In this document: positions 1 through 7,640 of the stretch, in pieces
How the letters are laid out: every line of letters starts with the position of its first letter
How positions within the stretch are numbered: position 1 is the stretch's first letter
DNA from: Flavobacteriaceae bacterium
GTDB lineage: Bacteria; Bacteroidota; Bacteroidia; Flavobacteriales; Flavobacteriaceae
Length of the DNA stretch: 35,122 nucleotides
Assembly: GCA_023257625.1 (NCBI GenBank)
Contig: JALRBW010000061.1
Coordinates: 1-35,122, forward strand
Direction of reading: 5' to 3'
The notes under the pieces: generated by a model
Told to the model about the DNA's origin: nothing
The model's input: only the letters and a program-made list of their open reading frames with translations
The model's database searches: none
Program-made: the position numbers and the translations under genes

Positions 1-123
1 GTAATTACAGCGGATACTGCTGGCGTTCCATTTACGGTATACTCAGGTAATGGTTTACAAAGTAATGTAGGAGGTGATGTTTTGGTAGTTCCGACAATTA
101 CTGAAGTAGTTAATCAGGTTAAC
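1..123 (+). repeat. Inserted adhesin module, copy 0 (3' end only)
   Basis: Residues 1-41 (ITADTAGVPFTV ... VNQVN) resemble the end of the module at 772-1074 (RLLADVPGTDYT ... IIQVN): a beta strand, a short AGxPFT/PGTDYT motif, then a hydrophobic tail. This would make it the cut-off end of a third copy. The match is short and was judged by eye. Confidence 0.45.
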
Positions 124-3100
124 GTGAATTATATTACAATAACAGGTAGGTCAAATGAAATAATTACCACAGATAAAACCTATAATTATACTCTAACAAC
201 TAATGGAACATCTTGTGTCGATGCAACAATTGAGGGTCAAATTATTCTTAATCCTGTAACAGATATAGTTTTAAATTCAGGTCCTTCAACATTAAATCAA
301 CAAATTTGTGTGAATTCAGTACCACCTGATACATTTAATAATATTGTATTTGATGTGATAGGAGGTGCAGGAGGCATTTCTATTGAATATACTAAAACTG
401 ACCCAAGAGGAAATGTTACGGGGCCGTTTCCAGGTATGCCGTTAAATCTTCCAAATAATATTTTAAATGCGGCAGGGAATCAAATTATAATTTCGGGACA
501 ACCTAATGATGCTACACTAATAGAAACGACAATATTTACCATTACAATTAGTACTACTCTGAATATAAATCAATGCGATGAAGCTTCAACATCATTTAAT
601 ATTATTGCCTCTCCGGGAATCGAAATTGATGAGCCTGTTGATATTAATGATTGGAAGACTAAAGATGTTTCATGTAATGGATTAAATGATGGAATTATAA
701 CAATACCACCTGCAGCAATTTCAGGAGGAATAGAAGCAAAAGCTAGAGAAATTAGATTAAACATTGGGGGTGTGCCAGCTGAAACTGATGCACTTTTAGT
801 AACGATTGATGGAAAGGTCTATACTTATACTGTAAGAGATGTTAATGGAAGAATTGGCGAGGGAGGTATTGTTGAAACCATTTCTAGCATTGCAATAAAT
901 TTAGCAGCAGTAATCAATTCTGATGTTAATTTAAATGTAACTGCAACTCCCAACTTTTATGGTGCTGGGACATTGAGACTTTTAGCTGATGTTCCTGGGA
1001 CTGATTACACAAATACAGTTGCAGTTGGTTTAGCTGATGGTGTGACTCTTACACAAACTATAATTCAAGTAAATGCATATGTCTCTTATGTGTATAGTTG
1101 GACTAAAAATGGAGCTGCCTACCCGCTAGGCAATGGACTTTTAACAATAAGCGATCTTGGTCCTGGAATATATCAACTTACAGTATCAATTAATGATGGA
1201 ACAACTTGTGCTACATCTACAAGTCCAATTACTATAACTCAACCTAATGAAGTAACTGTAACTATAACTTCTGATTGTGCGGGTACTCATACTGCTTCAG
1301 TTGGTGCAGGAACTGGTATCGTGGGACAAAATTATATTTACGATGTAGTGGATGAAGATGGAAATGAAATACCAGCTCTACAATTTGGACCTACAAATGC
1401 AACATCCTATTCATTTAATGTGAATCCAGGTTCTGACTATGTTGTAAAGGTTACAGCACTTACTGATAATGGTGTAGCAGGAGATGACTGTACCTTTACA
1501 AGTAATATATTTAGCGCATGGAATTCATTAGTTTTAGATGATACAAATGTTTTAGTAGTTGATGAACAATGTTTTGAATCCGATAATGGCTCTATTCAAA
1601 TTTCAAATAACAAGCTTAGCATATCAGGTGGTTCAGGGGCATACAATTTCAATTGGACTGGACCAGCCGGTTATAGCTCAACAGATCAAGACATTTATAA
1701 TTTAGCACCAGGTAATTATACCGTAACAGTTTCTGATCAAAATAATGCAAATTGTAGTGATATTGCAACATTTGCAATAAATCCAGCAACTCAAATTATT
1801 ATTGATCCAAATGCTAACAATACTCAACAAATGTTTTGTCCAGTAATAAATCCAGATGTAATAGGGGATGATTGGGGAACTATTGAACTAGATGTTACAG
1901 GAGGAAGTGGAGATTATAATATAACTTGGAAAAAAATGCCAAGTGGTGTGATTGTAAGTACTACTGAAAATGATGATAAAACATTAAGAATAAAATCACC
2001 AGGATTATATATTGTTGAAGTCTCTGATGCAAACACATTAGAAGATTGTGTGGTTTCAAAAGATTTTAATATAACAGGAAGTATTGTTCCTTTAAGCGCT
2101 AGTATAGCATTAGAAAATCCAAATCAATTAGTTGGGAATAATGTTGAATTTTTAAATACTGGATGTAATGGTGAACAAATTCCAATTGAAATAAATTTTA
2201 AAGGAGGAAATGGAGGTTATGAATATAGAATTACATCTGGAACTTCAACTGGAACATGGACAGCAGCTGCTTCCGGAACATCTAGAATTATTGAAAATCT
2301 TAGTGCGGGATCCTACTCCATACAAGTAAGAGATGTTGGTGGTTGTGCTCCAGTTAATCTATCAGTTACTACATCTGGAACTACAACTATTAACAACGTA
2401 ATTATTAATGATATTTCTACAGAAGAACTTTCAATTGATAAGGGACAAACAAGTATAATAGATATCGAATGTGCAAATAATATAGAAGGATATATTGAAA
2501 TTGCTATAGAGGGTGGATTACCCCCTTATACTGTAATTTGGGAGGGTCCAAAAACAGATGAAAGGCATTCAGGGATAACAGGAACATCTGACTCTTTGTC
2601 AAGTATTACACTTCCAGGTGATTACACAGTAACTGTTTATGATAATTCCGATTGTGCTGAGCCTGTTGTAGAAATATTTACTGTGGAAGATGGATCAGAA
2701 GGCAGTTTAGGTAAACCTGAAATTACAGCAACAATTCAATCATGTGGGAGTAATGAATTACCTGAAGCTACAATCAATTTAGAAAAAGCGGATAATGTAG
2801 AAATTTATTGGGAAACCCTAGGTCAAATTACAACTCAAAATTTTCAAAAAAATGAAATTCATATATTATATCCAATAGGTGGTGATCAATATTCCATAAG
2901 TATTGATGGACAAGAATTTGTTTACACAGCACAAGTTTCTCAAACTAATCTTGAAGTTCTTGTATCACTAAATGCTGTAATAAATAGTTCATTAGTTTCA
3001 ACTACTGTTGTTTCATCAACTCAAGAAGATCAAAATAAAATTGTTATTACTGCAATTGAAAGAGGGAAAGAAATTGAAATAATAGCTAGTGCAAATTTAG

Positions 3101-5238
3101 CATCAGGATCATTTGGTTTCATATCTAATACAATTATTACATTACCGATTAAAACTACTTCAGGATATGTGAAAATCCCCGACTCAGATGGAGCTAATAC
3201 AATTTATGATTTAACGCCTGGATATTATCATGCGGTAGTAACTGAAGAATCAAGTTGTGTTACTTGGATTACCGATGACATATATATAAGCTCAGGTTCC
3301 TTTGAATTAACTAATACAGGTTTAATTTATAATACAGATTGTTCTTCTTCAGATCAGCCAATACTTGCCGATTATAAATTTACAGTTCTAGGCGGTCCCT
3401 CAGAATCAATTTCAATTGAATTAAATGGATCGGATATTATAAATTCATCAAATCTTGTATCTAATGGGAATAGATTTATTATTAAAAATCTTACAGTTGG
3501 AAAATATACAATTGTTGTAAGTGATATAAGTTCTCCAACAACTATATGTCCTGTTAATAAGACTTTTGAGATCAAACCCAATATTGAAATTGGATTATCT
3601 GATGGTTATTTATCTGAACCAATTGAAATACCATTGTGTGAAGATTATATTGACTTTACATTAAATGAATCTAATATTGTAGGAGGAACGCCATTTTTTA
3701 ATGCTTCAGGTATCCCTTATTATTCATATTTATGGATAACCCCTGACGGTACAAGATTATTAAATAAAAATAACTTTAGGGCAAGGGAGGGTGTATATGA
3801 ATTAAGAATAGAAGATAGTAATGGCTGTACAAATAATTTAGTTGAGCCCATTTTAGTAGAATTCTCATATCCTCATGATGAAATTAAATTAACACCTGGG
3901 TTGTTAAATGAAGATGGAGAAGAAGTCTTTACTCTTCCTGTAAGTTGTGGAATTCAATCAGATGATGGGAGAATTTCAGTTAATATTCAAGGTGGGGCCC
4001 CAGATTTAGTTATCAAATGGTATGATTTAACCCAAACAACTTCTTTAACAACGGTAAATGAAATTGTTGAATGGGAAGGTTTGCAGGATATTTTAAATGC
4101 ACAAGCAGGAGTATATAAAATGATTATTTCACCAATTTTAGGAAATGATAGTTATTGTTCAGGCAAAAAAGTAGGTTATAATTATAAGGAATTAGTAGTA
4201 GAAGTAGAAGATGACAAGTCTTTAGTTATCCAAGACGGACCTTTTGTAAGTGATGAATTATGCTCAGGTTTACCAGGAACTTTAATTATTGATGTTTTAG
4301 ATTCAGAAAATTCAACTATTGAATTTAGATATGGAACAATAGAAAATAACAAAAGGATGAATTCAAATAGAATAGATGAGGATACTTATGAAGTATTTAT
4401 ATTAGAACCTGATGATTCAAGTTATCTTTTTGTAATAAATGATAAAGGCTGCGGCAAAATAGTTCAATTAAATTTAGGAATTGGAACCCCATCTTTTGAT
4501 TACACCTCTGTTTCTTATGAACAAAACGGTAATATTTTGGCAAATGAAATTATTACATTTAAAAATGAATCTACACAACCTTACACAAGATGGATATGGG
4601 ATTTTGGTGATGGTACCATAGAAGAATTTCCTAAAGTAAGAGATTTAAAAGATAATGATGGTGATGGTTGGTCAAATTATATTGAAGATATAACAGGATC
4701 AGACAAAGATGATCCAAATATTATACCTGAAGATTTGGATGGAGATGGTATTGCAGATAACTTATCAACTTCCCAACAGGACATTACTCATGAATACAAT
4801 ATTTCTGGGACTTACTATGTTAATTTAAGAATATTTAATACTCTTGGTTGTTATGAAGATATTTCTCAACCTATTACTATTGGTAAAGGTTATTATATAT
4901 TAAAACCAAATGTATTTACTCCTTTTGCGTCAGAAGGGGTAAATGATAATTTTTATGTTCTTATAAGTGGATTTTTGAATTATAATTTTAGTATTTATGA
5001 TTATAGAGGAAATTTAATGTATTCAGAAGCTGATGAAGAAGAAGATCCTTTAAATCCTGTTGGACTCAATATAGTAGGTTGGGATGGAGCTGGCGGACAA
5101 TCAGAAAACACAACTCATTCAATAGAACAAAATGGTTCACCTTATTATGTTTTTGTACTCCAAGGCACATTACTAAAAAATTATGATACTGAACCAAGGA
5201 CTGTATCAGAAACAGGAACATTTATCTTATTAAATTGA
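1..5238 (+). CDS. Giant SprB-like cell-surface adhesin, type IX secretion type B cargo (5' partial)
   Basis: The reading frame is open from base 1, so the true start lies upstream; 1745 residues are visible. The body is an array of SprB-type repeats, each with a Cys near its start, a GG-x-PY-like core, a W, a 'LxPGxYTVTVxD' strand and a late Cys; clear copies lie near nt 1555-1795, 1829-2085, 2143-2380 and 2461-2690. Two repeats carry an inserted module of about 100 residues. A PKD domain (WDFGDGT, residue ~1531) is split by Asp-rich calcium-binding-like motifs. Residues ~1631-1745 match the gliding-motility-associated C-terminal (CHU_C, type B) sorting domain, although the usual TPNGDGxND motif reads TPFASEGVND. 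Proteins of this class are exported by the type IX system and displayed on the surface as adhesins. The ligand cannot be read. The next gene encodes a matching SprF-type partner. Confidence 0.9.
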   Translation, partial: VITADTAGVPFTVYSGNGLQSNVGGDVLVVPTITEVVNQVNVNYITITGRSNEIITTDKTYNYTLTTNGTSCVDATIEGQIILNPVTDIVLNSGPSTLNQQICVNSVPPDTFNNIVFDVIGGAGGISIEYTKTDPRGNVTGPFPGMPLNLPNNILNAAGNQIIISGQPNDATLIETTIFTITISTTLNINQCDEASTSFNIIASPGIEIDEPVDINDWKTKDVSCNGLNDGIITIPPAAISGGIEAKAREIRLNIGGVPAETDALLVTIDGKVYTYTVRDVNGRIGEGGIVETISSIAINLAAVINSDVNLNVTATPNFYGAGTLRLLADVPGTDYTNTVAVGLADGVTLTQTIIQVNAYVSYVYSWTKNGAAYPLGNGLLTISDLGPGIYQLTVSINDGTTCATSTSPITITQPNEVTVTITSDCAGTHTASVGAGTGIVGQNYIYDVVDEDGNEIPALQFGPTNATSYSFNVNPGSDYVVKVTALTDNGVAGDDCTFTSNIFSAWNSLVLDDTNVLVVDEQCFESDNGSIQISNNKLSISGGSGAYNFNWTGPAGYSSTDQDIYNLAPGNYTVTVSDQNNANCSDIATFAINPATQIIIDPNANNTQQMFCPVINPDVIGDDWGTIELDVTGGSGDYNITWKKMPSGVIVSTTENDDKTLRIKSPGLYIVEVSDANTLEDCVVSKDFNITGSIVPLSASIALENPNQLVGNNVEFLNTGCNGEQIPIEINFKGGNGGYEYRITSGTSTGTWTAAASGTSRIIENLSAGSYSIQVRDVGGCAPVNLSVTTSGTTTINNVIINDISTEELSIDKGQTSIIDIECANNIEGYIEIAIEGGLPPYTVIWEGPKTDERHSGITGTSDSLSSITLPGDYTVTVYDNSDCAEPVVEIFTVEDGSEGSLGKPEITATIQSCGSNELPEATINLEKADNVEIYWETLGQITTQNFQKNEIHILYPIGGDQYSISIDGQEFVYTAQVSQTNLEVLVSLNAVINSSLVSTTVVSSTQEDQNKIVITAIERGKEIEIIASANLASGSFGFISNTIITLPIKTTSGYVKIPDSDGANTIYDLTPGYYHAVVTEESSCVTWITDDIYISSGSFELTNTGLIYNTDCSSSDQPILADYKFTVLGGPSESISIELNGSDIINSSNLVSNGNRFIIKNLTVGKYTIVVSDISSPTTICPVNKTFEIKPNIEIGLSDGYLSEPIEIPLCEDYIDFTLNESNIVGGTPFFNASGIPYYSYLWITPDGTRLLNKNNFRAREGVYELRIEDSNGCTNNLVEPILVEFSYPHDEIKLTPGLLNEDGEEVFTLPVSCGIQSDDGRISVNIQGGAPDLVIKWYDLTQTTSLTTVNEIVEWEGLQDILNAQAGVYKMIISPILGNDSYCSGKKVGYNYKELVVEVEDDKSLVIQDGPFVSDELCSGLPGTLIIDVLDSENSTIEFRYGTIENNKRMNSNRIDEDTYEVFILEPDDSSYLFVINDKGCGKIVQLNLGIGTPSFDYTSVSYEQNGNILANEIITFKNESTQPYTRWIWDFGDGTIEEFPKVRDLKDNDGDGWSNYIEDITGSDKDDPNIIPEDLDGDGIADNLSTSQQDITHEYNISGTYYVNLRIFNTLGCYEDISQPITIGKGYYILKPNVFTPFASEGVNDNFYVLISGFLNYNFSIYDYRGNLMYSEADEEEDPLNPVGLNIVGWDGAGGQSENTTHSIEQNGSPYYVFVLQGTLLKNYDTEPRTVSETGTFILLN
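772..1074 (+). repeat. Inserted adhesin module, copy 1, within a SprB-type repeat
   Basis: Residues ~258-358. The pattern is VTIDGKVYTYTV, a spacer, a helix-like SSIAINLAAVINSD, then strands ending in RLLADVPGTDYT. The flanks are the two halves of one SprB repeat: VSCNGLNDGIITIPPAAISGG before, and YSW ... LGPGIYQLTVSI after. It therefore looks like a domain inserted into a surface loop of a host repeat. I do not recognise a named family for it. Confidence 0.6.
2878..3150 (+). repeat. Inserted adhesin module, copy 2, within a SprB-type repeat
   Basis: Residues ~960-1050. It follows the same order as copy 1: SISIDGQEFVYTAQV, then LEVLVSLNAVINSS, then VITAIERGKEIEIIAS. It is again followed by the second half of a SprB repeat (IYDLTPGYYHAVVTEE). 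The two copies are diverged, so duplication is old or the sequences were selected apart. Confidence 0.55.
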
Positions 5239-6245
5239 AAAACAATAAATTATACATATTATTTTTTTTACTCAATGTAGTTTTAGCATTTAGTCAAGAT
5301 GAAATTGTTTTATCAAATTCACGATTTTTACATAAATCTAACCCGAGTTTTTTTGGATATAACAATCTTACAAAGGTTGGAGTTTTATATAATTCGATTT
5401 CTTATAGTAGTTTTAGCAATATAGATAATAAGTATGTTTTTGGAGCTATAAGTTCAGAAAGACAAAATTTTTCCCTTGGAATAGACTTTAATTCATTATC
5501 CATAGAAAATACAGCCACTAATTTTAATAGAGGAGGATTAAGCTATATATATAAAGTGCAATTAGGAAATGAAATGTTTTTTTTGCCAGCGCTAAGTATA
5601 GGTTTTGGTTCTCAAACTACAGATCCGTCTGGTTTAATTTTTGGTGATCAATTAAATTCAATTACAGGTTTAATAAATGCAGAGTCTAAAGATGAGTTAG
5701 CTCAATTAATAACTTCAACTAATTATTTTAAACTTGGTGCAAGTTTTATTTTACATAATTATGATTTTTTGTTAGGATTAAGTTTAATGAATCTTAATAG
5801 ACCAAATACTTCTTTCAATAAAGAGACATCATATAGATCTCCAATATTAGTTTCTCTTCAAGCTGCTTATGAATTTAATATAAATCCATATGAAAGAAGG
5901 TTTATCCCTAGATATTCTTATTTGATGATTTATATGAATGCAGTTAGGAATAATAATACTTATAACGCTTATTTTTCACAAGAACTTCAACTAGGAGAAT
6001 TCTCAGTAGGTTTAAGTCAGCAAGCAGGTTATATTTCAGGTATAAATTTAAATAATGTAGGACTTAATATTGGATTAAGTATAGAAAATTTTGATTTAGG
6101 GGTTGCATATAATTTTCCATTCCAAAATGTAGGAATGTATTATAGTCCAAGTATTTTTGAATTAAGTGTTGTTTTTGACTTTAGTATTTATAGAAGAAAT
6201 TTTAGAGGTCAGTATAAAAGAATTCATACTGATAATTATTACTAA
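5235..6245 (+). CDS. PorP/SprF family type IX secretion outer-membrane protein
   Basis: 336 residues with a signal peptide (MKNNKLYILFF...VLAFSQ), then alternating beta strands rich in Gly, Asn and aromatics that end in VVFDFSIYRR, as in the PorP/SprF family. It starts at a TTG that overlaps the adhesin stop by four bases (TTGA). No in-frame ATG lies nearby and the signal peptide begins directly at this codon, so translation is probably coupled to the adhesin. In Flavobacterium johnsoniae, SprF is needed to export and attach SprB; by analogy this protein serves the adhesin encoded just upstream. Its stop overlaps that of the convergent peptidase gene. The family call is firm; the specific pairing is inferred from position. 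Confidence 0.88.
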   Translation: MKNNKLYILFFLLNVVLAFSQDEIVLSNSRFLHKSNPSFFGYNNLTKVGVLYNSISYSSFSNIDNKYVFGAISSERQNFSLGIDFNSLSIENTATNFNRGGLSYIYKVQLGNEMFFLPALSIGFGSQTTDPSGLIFGDQLNSITGLINAESKDELAQLITSTNYFKLGASFILHNYDFLLGLSLMNLNRPNTSFNKETSYRSPILVSLQAAYEFNINPYERRFIPRYSYLMIYMNAVRNNNTYNAYFSQELQLGEFSVGLSQQAGYISGINLNNVGLNIGLSIENFDLGVAYNFPFQNVGMYYSPSIFELSVVFDFSIYRRNFRGQYKRIHTDNYY

Positions 6246-7582
6246 TTTCTAAAAATATCGTTTGGGAATACAACCAGACTTTCTAATCCATTTTTACCAA
6301 CAGTAGAAAGACCAAAAAAGAAATTATCAATAATAATAGACTTAAGAGTAAATTGGGTCACATTACCAACATAACGAGAATATTGCCATGTAGGTTGGGT
6401 AGTATCACGCCAATAAATTTTATAGCCAGCAACATTGGGATCGGTGCTGGGTAACCATTTAAATTTTACGGAAGCTTCTACAATCCCCCCAATAGAAAGA
6501 TTGGATACTGCAGCAGGAGCCCAGGCTAAACTTGCTAAGTTAATTGCATTTACAGCGGTAAGTTTTTTAGCATATTCAAAATCAACTCCACTTATAACAT
6601 CACCGTATGCAATTCCATTCTCAACGCGAATGTCTTGATGTTGCATAATATAATTTTCATGCGCTTCCATAATCCGAACTCCTGCAAAACCAACATCGTT
6701 AAATGGTCGGTGATGCCCCCCTCTTCCAAATCGATCTAAGCGATATACCATCATAGGGTTCATTTCGGGCATGTATTTTTGAACAGTTGAATGTATATAT
6801 CGTGCCAACTGTCTTGAAATTCCATCAACTTCACCACCGTAAAAGCGTCGGGCACTGCGGGCTCTTTCGGTTTCATTAGCAGGAACGGGCTCAGAAAAAA
6901 TACGAAATGTTCTGTTGTCAATCACGCCATCTACACCCTTAATATTTCCAATCATATCGTTATTTAAAATGCCAATAATTTCCCACCCTTTATCAAGAGC
7001 ATATTGAGCTAAACCCTTACCGCCAAACAAGCCTTGTTCTTCCCCTGCAAGGCCTACATAGATGATACTGTTTTCAAATGAATACTGAGATAAGACTCGA
7101 GCAGCTTCTAGTGTACCTGCCATACCGCTAGCGTTATCGTTGGCTCCTGGAGAATCTCCTTTAAAGTTGGTAGGATCAGAGATTCGAGAATCAATATCCC
7201 CACTCATTATTATAAATCGGTTCGGATGTGTTTTACCCCTTTGAATGGCTACTACATTATTTATCCAAACCGGTTTCACTATACGGTCTCCATCTTGGGG
7301 CGTAAAATAATTTTTTTGATAAAAAACCTCTAAACAATTAGAACAACCCTTTGATATGTTTTCAAATTCTTTTTTAATCCATCGCCGCGCAGCTCCAATT
7401 CCTCTGGTTTCAGACAGGGTGTCACTCAAAGTATGTCGGGTTCCAAAATTGACAAGGGTTTGAATATCGTTTTCAATTCGTTGTGAGGAAATAGCATCAA
7501 TTATTTGATAAAAATCACGGTCTGTTTGAGCAAAAGTCAATGAAATTGATAGCAAGTAGAAAACTATAAGGAATCTTTTCAT
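6242..7582 (-). CDS. Secreted M28 family metallopeptidase with C-terminal Fn3-like domain
   Basis: 446 residues from the ATG at 7582. A longer frame reaches 7666 but overlaps the upstream gene and hides the signal peptide MKRFLIVFYLLSISLTFAQ, so I chose the inner start. The M28 core has PGANDNASG (bridging D149), GEEQG (E181 catalytic base, E182 metal ligand), NNDM (D209) and GHHRPF (H291). The first zinc ligand, normally His in a GHxDS motif, is Asp129 here (SGDIDSR). Residues ~356-440 form a fibronectin III-like domain. The likely role is an exported aminopeptidase or carboxypeptidase; substrate unknown. It lies 58 bases downstream of the acyl-CoA dehydrogenase gene on the same strand and converges with the sprF-like gene, the stops overlapping in CTAA. 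Confidence 0.87.
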   Translation of the reverse strand: MKRFLIVFYLLSISLTFAQTDRDFYQIIDAISSQRIENDIQTLVNFGTRHTLSDTLSETRGIGAARRWIKKEFENISKGCSNCLEVFYQKNYFTPQDGDRIVKPVWINNVVAIQRGKTHPNRFIIMSGDIDSRISDPTNFKGDSPGANDNASGMAGTLEAARVLSQYSFENSIIYVGLAGEEQGLFGGKGLAQYALDKGWEIIGILNNDMIGNIKGVDGVIDNRTFRIFSEPVPANETERARSARRFYGGEVDGISRQLARYIHSTVQKYMPEMNPMMVYRLDRFGRGGHHRPFNDVGFAGVRIMEAHENYIMQHQDIRVENGIAYGDVISGVDFEYAKKLTAVNAINLASLAWAPAAVSNLSIGGIVEASVKFKWLPSTDPNVAGYKIYWRDTTQPTWQYSRYVGNVTQFTLKSIIIDNFFFGLSTVGKNGLESLVVFPNDIFRN

Positions 7583-7640
7583 CTCTAAAATTTTGAGAAA
7601 GATAAAAAACTCCTTTGTAATAATTATTGACCTAATACTA

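Noticed and set aside
1-5238. DNA-level tandem repeats in the adhesin gene
   Set aside because: The repeats are visible only at protein level; I saw no long identical DNA repeats that would suggest recombination or phase variation.
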